A DNA stretch of 64,000 nt from an uncultured Methanoregula sp. (GTDB taxonomy: Archaea > Halobacteriota > Methanomicrobia > Methanomicrobiales > Methanospirillaceae): the NCBI RefSeq assembly GCF_963678795.1, contig NZ_OY787453.1, positions 1,612,001 through 1,676,000 of the forward strand, given 5' to 3'. The notes under the pieces are model-generated. The model ran no database searches. It saw nothing but the letters and a program-made list of their open reading frames with translations, and was not told where the DNA came from. Shown here in pieces: positions 18,962 to 28,473 of this stretch. The position numbers and the translations under genes were made by a program. Within the stretch, counting starts at the first letter, position 1; every line of letters begins with the position of its first letter.

Positions 18962-20203
18962 TCAGAGCAGAACCCTGGGCTTGTAAACCAGGTTCCCGAC
19001 AACGAGTCCTACTGCAAGGGTTATTGCAACGACGAACATGTGGGTGAATTCAGAGAATCCGAGCGCCGTGCTGCCGGCCGATATGGCCACGAGTCCGCGG
19101 AAGCCGATACTCCCGCTGACCATGAAGACGAACGCGGGAAGGATGACAATGGACGTGGGGCGGTTGGTCCTGTCAGACCAGACATTGGCAAAAATCATTG
19201 CAAGAGCAGTCCCAAGGAAGTTCCCCAGGTCGGCACCCTGGATATGGATGCCGAGCACGAGTCCGGCACAGGCAATTGCGCAGCATGCCAGTGCCCAGAA
19301 GAGATCCCTTATCGGGGTCTGGAAGGCAATGATGAGGCCAGCTGCCAGCAGCATGGCAAATGGCCAGACCCAGACGGGGCTGATAGTTACGGCCGCGGCA
19401 GCGTGGGCTGGCAGGAGGACCCCGGCCATGGTGACGCCGAGCCAGGACCCGGCAAAGAGGAGGGCCAGGCAGATGAGTCCATTGATCAGGTTGGCAATCC
19501 CGGAAATGTAATGTTTCGTGGTCAGTTCGATGACCCCAACGCTGATGGAGAAACCCGGGATGAGGTAAATGATGGCGGAGAGGGTTACAAGGTAAATATT
19601 AATCCCCGGCAGGAAAAAGCCCGCAACGGCCGAGAGTATCCCCGCGATCAATGCGCACAGAAATGGCGTCCAGTCTGCAAACCGCCCGGTAAATTGTCCT
19701 GCGTACGTTACCATGAAAAAAGTGACCAGGCTGAATACGGTTGCAAGCAGGATATCCCACCAGCTCCCCTGGAGGAAACCTGCAAATCCCGCGCCGCACA
19801 TGGCATAGGCAACTGCAACCATCCAGTTCCGGTAGGGGGGTGGCATTGCGCTGATCTCGTCGAGGATTTCAGTTGCACGGTCAATACTGACCAGGCCCTC
19901 TTCCACGTCATTGACCAGGTCCCCGACTTTTGCGAGTTTCGCAAGGTCAAACCCGGTGCCCGGCAGCGGGACCAGGTGTTGTTTCTGCCAGAGCTCGTCA
20001 TCCTTCTTCATGAAGGTGAACGAGAGGCTGGTTGGCGTGGATGAGAATATTCCCCGGTATCCCAGGGCAGTTGTAACCCGGGAGAGGTAGGACTCAAGCC
20101 GTCGGGCATGGGGGCCGTAGCCGTGAGCCAGCGTCCCGAGGCGGATTATGAACCTGCAGGCAGATTCAAACTTTTGTTCTTCATCGGCGTCAATATCCGG
20201 CAT
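18962..20203 (-). CDS. Threonine/serine exporter family protein (ThrE-like)
   Basis: The protein has 413 residues. A soluble N-terminal part (about 1-135) has the pattern R-L-G-x-L-A-H-G-Y-G found before the membrane domain in ThrE proteins. It is followed by about ten helices in two sets of five, corresponding to the fused ThrE and ThrE_2 halves. It should export small amino acids such as threonine and serine. It lies tail to tail with the GT87-like gene and 61 nt downstream of the amidohydrolase gene, with which it may be cotranscribed. Confidence 0.75.
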   Translation of the reverse strand: MPDIDADEEQKFESACRFIIRLGTLAHGYGPHARRLESYLSRVTTALGYRGIFSSTPTSLSFTFMKKDDELWQKQHLVPLPGTGFDLAKLAKVGDLVNDVEEGLVSIDRATEILDEISAMPPPYRNWMVAVAYAMCGAGFAGFLQGSWWDILLATVFSLVTFFMVTYAGQFTGRFADWTPFLCALIAGILSAVAGFFLPGINIYLVTLSAIIYLIPGFSISVGVIELTTKHYISGIANLINGLICLALLFAGSWLGVTMAGVLLPAHAAAAVTISPVWVWPFAMLLAAGLIIAFQTPIRDLFWALACCAIACAGLVLGIHIQGADLGNFLGTALAMIFANVWSDRTNRPTSIVILPAFVFMVSGSIGFRGLVAISAGSTALGFSEFTHMFVVAITLAVGLVVGNLVYKPRVLL

Positions 20204-20264
20204 ATGTACTCCAGATCGGGTATTGGTTAGTTCCCACGCTATGGTATGTCAGGCACCCGGCAGA

Positions 20265-21491
20265 TTACAGGGTGTTCTTGTAGATTGTTCCGGCTTTCAT
20301 GATCACCTGGATATTCCTGCTGTCCGTGATCGCGGAGATATCCGAGAGTGGATCTTTTCCCAGGATGAGGATGTCAGCAAAGGCCTGCACGGATATCTCG
20401 CCCAGGCTGCCTGACTGGTTGAGCACCTCGGCATTGATCTTCGTTGCCGAGATGATCGTATCGATAGGTTTCTCGATACCGGAACGGAGCTTGAACTCGT
20501 TGATCTGCTCCTCCCAGAGCGGGCCCAGAAGGTCGGTGCCAAACCCGATCTTCACCCCGTGTCTGCGGGCGATCTTAACGGCCTCAAGCGCCTGGACCCG
20601 CACGGAACCCAGTTTTTTGATGCTCTCTTCGGGGAACTGGTAATCGGCGCCTCTCCTTGCCAGCGCGTCATACGTGATGATGGTCGGGATCAGGTAGGCT
20701 CCTTTCTCTTTCATCAGGGCCGCAGTCTCTTCGTCGAGCAGGTTTCCATGTTCAATGCTCCGGACACCATACTTCAGGCAAATCCGGATGGCTTTCGAGG
20801 AGAGCACGTGGGCGGCAATGTAGGTGCTCTTGGCCTGCGCTTCCTCATAAATGGCTGCCAGTTCCTCGCCGCTGTATTGTGTGTCGGTGAGGCGATCATC
20901 CGGCGATGCGACCCCTCCGGCCGCCATGATCTTGATGAATGATGCGTTTTTCCTCAGCTCCGACCGGCAGGCCCGCCGCACCTCGGTAATACCGTCAGCG
21001 ATCTGGCCGATGCTGGTTGCCGATGACTGCATGGGCGCCCCGTACTCCCCATCATAGGTCATTGCCCGGAAATCCCCGTGCCCGCCGGTCTGGCTTAAGG
21101 CCCTGCCGCAATAGAACAGTCTCGATCCCCTGATGATCCCGTTGTTCACGGCCATTGCCAGGCCAAAGTCGGCACCGCCCACGTCCCGCATGGTGGTGAA
21201 CCCCCGCTGCAATGCTTCAGAGAGGTTCTTCGCTGCGCAGCAGGTTATGTACGTGATGGGCAGCTGGGGTGTTGCAAGGTCCACGGTCGCAGAGGTGACA
21301 TGCACGTGTGCATCGATCAGGCCGGGTATAATATATTTTCCCGCGGCATCGATGACAATATCACCTTTTTTGCCTGTAACCGGGGAGTCCGTAAGGCCGG
21401 TGATTTTATCGGATTCGATAACGATGTTCTTCTTCTCATACCGTGACGTGTGGACATTCAGGACCTGGCCGTTATTGATGATAGTTCTCAT
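20265..21491 (-). CDS. Metal-dependent amidohydrolase (prolidase/imidazolonepropionase-like)
   Basis: The protein has 408 residues and all five metal-site elements of the amidohydrolase superfamily: His62-x-His64 in D-A-H-V-H, the carboxylatable Lys in S-F-I-K-I-M-A-A-G-G, His in A-A-H-V-L-S-S, His in S-I-E-H-G-N, and the catalytic Asp in F-G-T-D-L. The beta-sandwich portions at both ends are present. Relatives hydrolyse Xaa-Pro or Xaa-Arg/Lys dipeptides, so a cytoplasmic dipeptidase is likely, but the substrate is unassigned. The neighbouring amino-acid exporter fits a role in small-peptide or amino-acid turnover. Confidence 0.75.
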   Translation of the reverse strand: MRTIINNGQVLNVHTSRYEKKNIVIESDKITGLTDSPVTGKKGDIVIDAAGKYIIPGLIDAHVHVTSATVDLATPQLPITYITCCAAKNLSEALQRGFTTMRDVGGADFGLAMAVNNGIIRGSRLFYCGRALSQTGGHGDFRAMTYDGEYGAPMQSSATSIGQIADGITEVRRACRSELRKNASFIKIMAAGGVASPDDRLTDTQYSGEELAAIYEEAQAKSTYIAAHVLSSKAIRICLKYGVRSIEHGNLLDEETAALMKEKGAYLIPTIITYDALARRGADYQFPEESIKKLGSVRVQALEAVKIARRHGVKIGFGTDLLGPLWEEQINEFKLRSGIEKPIDTIISATKINAEVLNQSGSLGEISVQAFADILILGKDPLSDISAITDSRNIQVIMKAGTIYKNTL

Positions 21492-21726
21492 TTCTCATTC
21501 CCCTGTTTCCGTTTCATAACGTTACCGGGAGTGTCTGCCAGAGTTTGTCCGTACAGCCGGTATCGCGTGGTGTATAACCCCCCTTGATCTGGTTCCTACA
21601 AAAAGCCTTTGAAAAGATCGTCGTAATTATAAACGATCGAATGAGGTCGGGCGGCCCCGGTCCTGTGCGGGAATCCACACGGCCGCAGGAAGAAAATTTA
21701 ATTAGCCCGCAAAGTCACCCCATTCT

Positions 21727-22137
21727 ATGAGAGAAAATCCGGAAAAAAACATATCTCCTGGTATTCATTCTGTTTTTACGGAGATAGAGGTTTTAATGGA
21801 TGAGATCATATCAGCAGCCGAAAATACCGATCCCGAAAAGACGTTTTCGTACCTGACACGCGACAAAGAAGCGGTATTCTTCCAGGACAAACAACATTAC
21901 ACCCGTGACGCCCTCATCTCGCACTTTCGCGAAAAATACGAGAGCCTGGATTCGCAGGAGTTCCATGTCACGCATTCGGCGATGATAGGACTTGGCCCTA
22001 AATCCGTTGCATGGACGGGTTATGGTAAAGGAACGACCAGAACGAAAGCCGGGGAATTGCTGGCCACATCGTTCACCGAGACCTGGATCTGGCAGAAGAT
22101 TGAGGGCCTGTGGGTAGCAACGCACTACCATGGATAG
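21727..22137 (+). CDS. NTF2-like (SnoaL/DUF4440-type) protein
   Basis: A 136-residue soluble protein with the cone-shaped NTF2 pattern: a long first helix (I-E-V-L-M-D-E-I), a strand followed by D-A-L-I-S-H-F-R-E-K-Y, then four strands ending in W-I-W-Q-K-I-E-G-L-W-V-A-T-H-Y-H. Such small proteins bind or transform hydrophobic ligands; no specific function can be inferred. It stands alone between two minus-strand genes. Confidence 0.6.
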   Translation: MRENPEKNISPGIHSVFTEIEVLMDEIISAAENTDPEKTFSYLTRDKEAVFFQDKQHYTRDALISHFREKYESLDSQEFHVTHSAMIGLGPKSVAWTGYGKGTTRTKAGELLATSFTETWIWQKIEGLWVATHYHG

Positions 22138-22330
22138 CCCGGGTGGAAAGACGGGTGGCGGCCCGGGCGGGAATATGACCGGTAACAATCCCCGTCGGGT
22201 CTTCCTCCGGGCGGCACTCCGCCATCATGACCTGTTCATAACAAACACCCATTTTACATGCCGGCGGGTGTAAGTAACTTCATCCATAAAAAACGCTTTC
22301 ACATTCTTTTTGAATTATCCATGTATCGTG

Positions 22331-24595
22331 CTATTCCTTCTCGTGCACGATAATAGTAAACGCTGTGCCTGAAGACCTGTCCAGTTCAATGGTGCCGTTC
22401 AGTTGTTCAACGAGCGAGATTATGAGCCGGAGTCCCAGCGACTCGGTCTCGCGCCAGTCAAAATCATCCGGTATACCGACCCCGGTGTCCTTAAACAGGA
22501 TAGTCAGGAAGTGATCCTGCCGACGAATCACGATGGAAAGCTCACCGGTCTTTCCATCCGGGAATGCATGTTTCAGCGAGTTTGAAATGAGTTCATTGAT
22601 TATTAACCCGAGCGGGATGGCAGTATCAACATTGAGGGAAATATCCCGGATATCAAGAGTGAACAGGACATCGTTGTTGTTTATACCGAAAAAATGGAAC
22701 AGATTGTCTCCGAGGAACTGGATATAATTGTCAAGATCCAAGGTTACGAGGTCGGTTGACCGGTACAGTTTTTCATGAACCAGCGACATCGCCCGGATCC
22801 GGTTCTGGCTTTCCCTGAATGCAGCCAGGGTCGTCTTATCTGTTATATACCGTGACTGGAGGTTTAAGAGAGAGATGATGATCTGGAGGTTGTTCTTTAC
22901 CCTGTGATGAACTTCCCGGAGCAGGACTTCTTTCTCACCCACGGATTTATTGAGTTGCTTTTCAGTGTCGACACGGATTGAAATCTCATTCAATAGTTGC
23001 TGGTTAACCTCGGACAGGCTTGCTGTCCGTTCAGCAACATCCCGTTCAAGGTTTTCACTATATTTTCTTATCGTTTCGGTTGCGGCTTTCCGTTCGGTGA
23101 TATCCATCGCCACCCCGGCGTATCGGGAGATCCGCCCCGTTTTGCTCTGTATGGGAAATCCGCGATCCCAGATATACCGGATATTCCCGTCAGGCAGGAT
23201 AATACGGTACTCATGATCGAACGGTTTTCCGCTCTTCCGGATTTCAAGGTCAGCAATTACCCGTTCCCGATCATCCGGATGAACGGCTTCGAAGAGTAAC
23301 CGCGGATTTTTATAGAGGCTTTCCCGGGATCGTCCCCACATTCGTTCGAAACTCGGACTCGCATAGAAGATCTTGCCGAAGTCTGCATCCGCCATCCAGA
23401 AAGTTTCATCGATTGTTTCCGTAATCAGCCTGAACTTTTTTTCACTTTGTACGAGTGCGTCTTCTGCAAGTTTATTCACCGTTATGTCACGACAGCCTCC
23501 AAAAATTTCACTCCCCCGTAATGAGTCCCTGGAGGGTATATTTGCCGCGTGTACCTCAAGCCATCGGATCGTACCGATTTTTGTCCTGATGCGTAGTTTG
23601 CACGTTCGGGTAGCTCCGTCAGGAACATTAATTACATTTTCATCAAAAACTGACGTGTCATCGGGATACACCAGAAACCCCCAGCACCCCTTTCTGCGCA
23701 GTTCAGTGAGGGAATATCCGGTAATTCCTTTAACAGCACCGGCCATCCAGTCGATTGAATAAGCACCACCATCATGCCGGGTACAGGAGAATACGAAATC
23801 CGTTGTGGTTTCGGAGATCATTTTATACCGCGCTTCACTCTCCCGCAGGGCTTCTTCCGCATGCATACGCTCGGTGATATCCCGGTAAACTGCAATGAGA
23901 ACAGCACGATCATTCAGGATAAAACGGCTTATTGATATGTCAACGGGAAAAATTGTCCCGTTTTTCTTCCGTTGATACCTGAGAGGAATCCAGTTCCCGG
24001 GCTCATTCATGGCCTGCCGGGTTTTTTCCGGCTCAACAGAGAGTTCGATATTTTTTAACTGGGTAAACTCTTCAGATGAATAGCCGAACATCCGGGATGC
24101 CGCATTATTGGTCTCAAGAATAGATCCGGTTGCTATATCGACAAGGAAAACTGCATCATTTTCTGCAGAGAAGACATTCCGATACTTCTCCTCGCTTATG
24201 ATCAGTGCTTTTTCTGCCCGTTTCCGGTCAGCAGCCGATCGAATCCTGTGCGCGAGCTCGGCAAACATCGCTTTCGGTTTTCCTTCTTTCTGAAGGTAGG
24301 AGTCTGCTCCGCTGTTGAGCGCCTCGATGACAACATCTTCCCGGCCTTTACCGGTGAAAAGGATGAACGGTATCGATCCAAAACGTGCCCGGCACTCAAC
24401 AAGGAACTCTATGCCATTCATTACCGGCATCTCATAATCAGAGACTATGGCATCGAACTTTTCCCGTTCGAGCAGCCGGAGACCTTCAGTTGCGCTGATG
24501 GCAGTAGTTACGGTGAAATCCCCGCTCTTTTCAAGGAATATTCTGCTGCCGTCAAGAAGGGGACGTTCGTCATCAACACAGAGGATGTGATACAT
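22331..24595 (-). CDS. Hybrid receiver-PAS-HisKA_2 histidine kinase
   Basis: A 754-residue soluble protein. The receiver domain is at 1-120 (phosphoacceptor Asp53 in S-D-Y-E-M-P), followed by three PAS/PAC domains to about residue 515. A coiled-coil segment leads to a HisKA_2-type helix with His563-His564-R-V-K-N-N, and a GHKL ATPase domain closes the protein (D-T-G-V-G-I-P, G-L-R-L-I). An N-terminal receiver in front of a kinase suggests it is phosphorylated by another kinase and passes the signal on. No membrane segment is seen. Confidence 0.85.
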   Translation of the reverse strand: MYHILCVDDERPLLDGSRIFLEKSGDFTVTTAISATEGLRLLEREKFDAIVSDYEMPVMNGIEFLVECRARFGSIPFILFTGKGREDVVIEALNSGADSYLQKEGKPKAMFAELAHRIRSAADRKRAEKALIISEEKYRNVFSAENDAVFLVDIATGSILETNNAASRMFGYSSEEFTQLKNIELSVEPEKTRQAMNEPGNWIPLRYQRKKNGTIFPVDISISRFILNDRAVLIAVYRDITERMHAEEALRESEARYKMISETTTDFVFSCTRHDGGAYSIDWMAGAVKGITGYSLTELRRKGCWGFLVYPDDTSVFDENVINVPDGATRTCKLRIRTKIGTIRWLEVHAANIPSRDSLRGSEIFGGCRDITVNKLAEDALVQSEKKFRLITETIDETFWMADADFGKIFYASPSFERMWGRSRESLYKNPRLLFEAVHPDDRERVIADLEIRKSGKPFDHEYRIILPDGNIRYIWDRGFPIQSKTGRISRYAGVAMDITERKAATETIRKYSENLERDVAERTASLSEVNQQLLNEISIRVDTEKQLNKSVGEKEVLLREVHHRVKNNLQIIISLLNLQSRYITDKTTLAAFRESQNRIRAMSLVHEKLYRSTDLVTLDLDNYIQFLGDNLFHFFGINNNDVLFTLDIRDISLNVDTAIPLGLIINELISNSLKHAFPDGKTGELSIVIRRQDHFLTILFKDTGVGIPDDFDWRETESLGLRLIISLVEQLNGTIELDRSSGTAFTIIVHEKE

Positions 24596-24851
24596 GATTG
24601 AAAATCCATGGATTATACCGGGACATTAATTTCCACAAATAAATACATATTTCGATAATGATTTCTGAAGAGATTATCCTGGCAGTAAATAAATGTCGTT
24701 TTTGGCGAAAACCCGGTATGTACTTCCTTACATGAACATCCCCATTTTTGCCGGAAACAAAAACCAGAATTTATTGCATGTACTTACGAAAGAATACCTG
24801 AACGGTGTATCATGAGGCTCGCGGATTGACGTGTGCATACGGGTGCGGGAA

Positions 24852-25481
24852 ATGACTCACTATCTGATAGATATCCGGCTTATGGGTTCCGTGAAGCACC
24901 AGATACGCTCGCTCTCCAATCACCTGGAAGAGAAATTTCATCTCGGGAAGAAACTGGTTGTCCCGCATATCACGCTCGCCGGGCCATTTTCAACCGGCGA
25001 TGAAACAAAACTTGTGGAAGATTTCACGCGGATCTGCAATAACTCAAAGACGATCCCGAAATATGAGGTCGGGGGATACGGGTTTTTTGACGATACAAGG
25101 GTTGTTTATGTTACGATAACCCCCGACGAGGCCCTGAAACAATTCCGGTACGAGCTCTCCCGGGCAATCTCCCCGTATTGCACATTACGGGATTATGATC
25201 ATGATTCTCTTGACGAATTCAGGTTCCATGCAACCCTTGCCATGAAACTTGACTGGCTCACATTCCGGAGAATAAAGTGGTATTTTGCGGATCAGGAACA
25301 GGTCATATACCGCCACCACCCGATCCGGGCAACATTGCTCCGTAATTCAAAAATTCTTTGCGAATATGATTTTATCCAGGAGAGGATGCTTACCCGGGCA
25401 CAGGCACTGAGCAGAGCAACCAGGATGCGGGATTTTGATATTCTCAAAGTCTGGGATGATGGGTGCTGGGAATCCGGGTGA
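24852..25481 (+). CDS. 2H phosphoesterase (2'-5' RNA ligase/LigT-like)
   Basis: The protein has 209 residues from the ATG at 24852; an in-frame GTG lies at 24831. Two H-x-T motifs define the 2H superfamily: P-H-I-T-L-A-G-P near residue 41 and F-H-A-T-L-A-M-K-L near residue 124. Members cleave or form 2'-5' linkages or cyclic phosphodiesters in RNA and nucleotides. A second, fused member is at 53984-55327. The C-terminal about 45 residues, rich in Arg and Leu, lie outside the core fold. The substrate is not known. Confidence 0.75.
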   Translation: MTHYLIDIRLMGSVKHQIRSLSNHLEEKFHLGKKLVVPHITLAGPFSTGDETKLVEDFTRICNNSKTIPKYEVGGYGFFDDTRVVYVTITPDEALKQFRYELSRAISPYCTLRDYDHDSLDEFRFHATLAMKLDWLTFRRIKWYFADQEQVIYRHHPIRATLLRNSKILCEYDFIQERMLTRAQALSRATRMRDFDILKVWDDGCWESG

Positions 25482-25772
25482 GAGGCCGGAATTTCAGAGA
25501 CGCGGGTAACACCCGGTTTATTATGCCGCATATCCGGCCCGGTGGCAGGTTAACGCTCGTGGCAGAATTATACCATTCCCTGTCCTCCCGGCTGGCGGAT
25601 ATTTTTTGTGAACGGTTTTACGGGATCAGAACAAGAACGGGCTTCCAGGGTACCGGCAGGTCCATGCAAGGAAACAAAATAATACCCAGGTTACCAAAAG
25701 CGCACGGCAACAGTACCCGGCTTTTTATAATTTAACCGTTGATTCTGGTTTATACGAAAGGAGCAGGTGCAG

Positions 25773-26750
25773 ATGACAATTGGGGACAGAACCGGAACTT
25801 CCGGTACCGCCATTGCCGTTGATCTTGGGGCAACCAACCTCCGGGTGGGGCTCGTAACCCGGGCCGGAACGATCGAGCGCTTACAAACAGCGGAAATTCC
25901 CCATGATCTGCCCGATGAGGGAATTATCACCGGCCTGATCATCCGGACAATACAAACGCTTGTGCCGGACCGGGAGATCGGGGCCCTGGCGGGAATCGGT
26001 ATCGGGGCAGCCGGGCCGGTCAACCGCTCTCACACGGCGATCGTGCATCCCCCGAACATTGCCCTTGATATCATCCCCCTTTCAGGCCCGCTCGGCGATG
26101 AATTTGGTCTCCCGGTACGGCTGGTCAATGACTGCTGTGCGGGTCTCCTCGGGGAGGCTTATTTCGGCGAGGGGGCACGATCCAGGAATTTTGTATACGT
26201 GACCATCTCGACCGGCATCGGGGCCGGCATAATCGCAAACGGGAATATTGTTTCCGGAAGGGACGGGAACGCCGGGGAGATCGGCCACCTGTTCGTTGAC
26301 AGCGGATATAACCTCACCTGCGGGTGCGGGGGGAAGGGACACTGGGAAGGCTATGCGTCCGGCCGGTTCCTGCCCCGGTTCTACCGGGAGTGGCAGAAGA
26401 AGAGAGGGATCGTGCCGGGAGACCGTGAGATACTCACTGCCGGGGAGGTCTTTTCCGCCATGCTGGAGAATCCGGGATCCGGTGAAGATGATTTTGCCTG
26501 CGAGCTCGGGAGGATCAATGCCCGCGGGATCTCGGACATTATTGTTGCCTACAACCCGGATACCATCGTCTTTGACGGTTCCGTTGTCCTGAAGAACCGG
26601 GACCTGATCATCCCGCCTATAGAACGGTATGCCGATCGCTACCTCCCCATGCCGCGACTGGTAGTGAGCGGTCTTGCCGGCCGTGCACCACTTCTCGGGG
26701 CATCAGTTATTGCCCATGGATACGACACGCGGTTCGGGTCCGTGGAATAA
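25773..26750 (+). CDS. ROK-family sugar kinase (glucokinase-like)
   Basis: The protein has 325 residues. The N-terminal phosphate motif is D-L-G-A-T-N-L-R, the sugar-binding region includes L-V-N-D-C with the catalytic Asp, and a second phosphate loop is T-I-S-T-G-I-G-A-G. The ROK zinc site comprises His172 in G-E-I-G-H and C183-G-C185-G-x-x-G-H190-x-E; position 190 is His, where ROK kinases usually have Cys. It should phosphorylate glucose or another hexose in the cytoplasm. A TATA box near 25722-25732 and GGAGCAGGTG before the ATG give it its own promoter and ribosome site. Confidence 0.8.
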   Translation: MTIGDRTGTSGTAIAVDLGATNLRVGLVTRAGTIERLQTAEIPHDLPDEGIITGLIIRTIQTLVPDREIGALAGIGIGAAGPVNRSHTAIVHPPNIALDIIPLSGPLGDEFGLPVRLVNDCCAGLLGEAYFGEGARSRNFVYVTISTGIGAGIIANGNIVSGRDGNAGEIGHLFVDSGYNLTCGCGGKGHWEGYASGRFLPRFYREWQKKRGIVPGDREILTAGEVFSAMLENPGSGEDDFACELGRINARGISDIIVAYNPDTIVFDGSVVLKNRDLIIPPIERYADRYLPMPRLVVSGLAGRAPLLGASVIAHGYDTRFGSVE

Positions 26751-26801
26751 CCGGAGCCTGCGGGATTCGGCAGCCAGTAACATCCCCCTGCAACCCTCAC
26801 C

Positions 26802-26810
26802 AATATAAAT
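26802..26810 (+). promoter_or_regulatory. TATA box of a leaderless gene
   Basis: AATATAAAT is centred about 27 nt before the GTG at 26833, the normal TATA-to-start distance in archaea, and no ribosome site lies between. The transcript of the following gene is therefore probably leaderless. Confidence 0.55.
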
Positions 26811-26832
26811 CCTGTCGTCCTACCGGTACAGC

Positions 26833-28149
26833 GTGAAGACTGCGATCCTGGGAGGAGGACTTACCGGCCTGACCCTTGCCCGGCTCCTGCACGAACGGGG
26901 CGACGAGGTTGTGGTGCTGGAAGCAGAAGGAGAGATTGGCGGGCTCTGCCGTTCAAGAACCACCAGCGGATTTACATTCGATATCGGCGGGTCCCATATC
27001 ATCTTCTCCCGGGATACCGAAGTGCTCGCGTTCATGCGCCGGATGATCGAAGAGAACGAACAGCGGAACAACCGGCATACGAAGATCTTCTACAAGGGGC
27101 AGTATGTCAAGTACCCGTTTGAGAACGGTCTGGCCCAGCTTCCTGAAGAGGACCGGCTTGCCTGCACCTTCGGGTTCATCCGCAACCTCATAGCGGTTGA
27201 GAAAGGCGAGGTTCCCCTCCCGGGTAATTTCAAGGAATGGATCTATTACACGTTCGGCGACGGCATTGCCGAGTGCTATCTCGTGCCGTATAACGAGAAA
27301 ATCTGGAAATACCCGACCGATGAGATGTCGCACCACTGGGTCGACGGCCGCATCCCCCGCCCGCCGGTCGAGGACATCATCAAATCCGCCATCGGGATCG
27401 AGACCGAGGGGTACACCCACCAGGCCGTCTTCTCGTACCCGCTTGACGGCGGGATCGAGGCGCTCATAAAAGCCATTGCCCGGCCGGTGCAACAGACCAT
27501 CCGCACCGGGTTCCGGATCACGTCGGTGAAGAAGTCCGGAAAATCATGGATCGTCAGCAACGGGAAAACAGAGGTGAAGGCCGACCGCGTCATCTCCACC
27601 ATACCGGTCCAGCACCTCCTTCCCTGCCTTGACGGGGTGCCTGCCCGCGTGAAAGATGCCTGCGGGTCGCTGAAGTACAATTCGCTTGTCTGCGTGAATG
27701 TCGGTTACCGCGGGAATGTACCGGAGATCTCGTGGCTGTACCTGCCGGACCCGGCTCTCGGGAAAACCAACCGGGTCTCCTTCCCTTCAAGTTACAGCAG
27801 GCACGTTGCCCCGGGCGGGCACAGTGCCGTGCTTGCCGAGATCACGCACCAGCCGGGCGACGAGGTAGCCGGTTTGACGGATGCAGATCTTACACAGGAA
27901 GTCCTCTGCATGCTTGAGACCATGAAGATTGGGAAGCGGGAAGATGTTGTCTTCACGTCCGTTGAGCGCCAGCCGTTCGCGTACGTTGTCTATGATCTTG
28001 ATTACCAGGAGAATATCGGGATTGTCAAAGAGTTCTGCCAGTCTGCGGGCATCCCGCTTGTTGGCCGGTTCTCCCAGTTTGAGTACCTCAACATGGATGG
28101 CTGCATCCGCAGTGTCATGGATTTTATCGCGGCATACCCGCCAGAATAA
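26833..28149 (+). CDS. FAD-dependent oxidoreductase, UDP-galactopyranose mutase/HemY-like
   Basis: The protein has 438 residues. A Rossmann FAD motif (G-G-G-L-T-G-L at 7-13) is followed by L-E-A-E-G-E-I-G-G-L-C-R. A mid-region Y-N-E-K-I-W-K and R-I-P-R-P-P block, and a C-terminal G-R-F-S-Q-F-E-Y-L-N-M-D block, resemble UDP-galactopyranose mutases, in which the corresponding C-terminal stretch holds FAD. Protoporphyrinogen-oxidase-like amine oxidases are the alternative. A role in sugar-nucleotide or surface-glycan chemistry is plausible. The GTG start is probably leaderless. Confidence 0.6.
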   Translation: MKTAILGGGLTGLTLARLLHERGDEVVVLEAEGEIGGLCRSRTTSGFTFDIGGSHIIFSRDTEVLAFMRRMIEENEQRNNRHTKIFYKGQYVKYPFENGLAQLPEEDRLACTFGFIRNLIAVEKGEVPLPGNFKEWIYYTFGDGIAECYLVPYNEKIWKYPTDEMSHHWVDGRIPRPPVEDIIKSAIGIETEGYTHQAVFSYPLDGGIEALIKAIARPVQQTIRTGFRITSVKKSGKSWIVSNGKTEVKADRVISTIPVQHLLPCLDGVPARVKDACGSLKYNSLVCVNVGYRGNVPEISWLYLPDPALGKTNRVSFPSSYSRHVAPGGHSAVLAEITHQPGDEVAGLTDADLTQEVLCMLETMKIGKREDVVFTSVERQPFAYVVYDLDYQENIGIVKEFCQSAGIPLVGRFSQFEYLNMDGCIRSVMDFIAAYPPE

Positions 28150-28473
28150 CCACCCTTTTTCTCCTTGATTATACATTCTCCCTCCGGAAGGATCTTCAAA
28201 TGGGAATACGTGTCCCATTTTTCGTACCCGGGACCCGTGAGATTTTCAATGCAGGGCAATACAAGGTCATAAATGGCGATATCGCTTTGCGATTTTCATA
28301 AATACCGGCGGATGAAATTTTTTTTATGAAGATCTCCGGAATAACCACAGGACCTTGTAACATGATGGAGTTGATGCCATAACCGGAAACAATCCGTACT
28401 CGGACAACACGCACAAGTTTATTGATCGCCGGCCAAACCATCAATCCCCGGCCGAAAAATCCGGGGGCCTGCC
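28150..28473. other. Intergenic region before the hypothetical gene at 28474
   Basis: No gene recognised. A C/T tract follows the preceding stop (28156-28166), and T-rich sequence lies at 28316-28325. TATA-like AAGTTTATTG at about 28415-28424 could serve the next gene. CCCCGG and CCGGGG arms near 28443-28467 can form a small hairpin at its ribosome site. Confidence 0.35.

Noticed and set aside
18875..20044. Long plus-strand open frame (389 codons) opposite the ThrE-like gene
   Set aside because: Its composition is highly charged and unlike any family. It is the antisense shadow of a clear membrane protein gene, as expected in GC-rich coding DNA.
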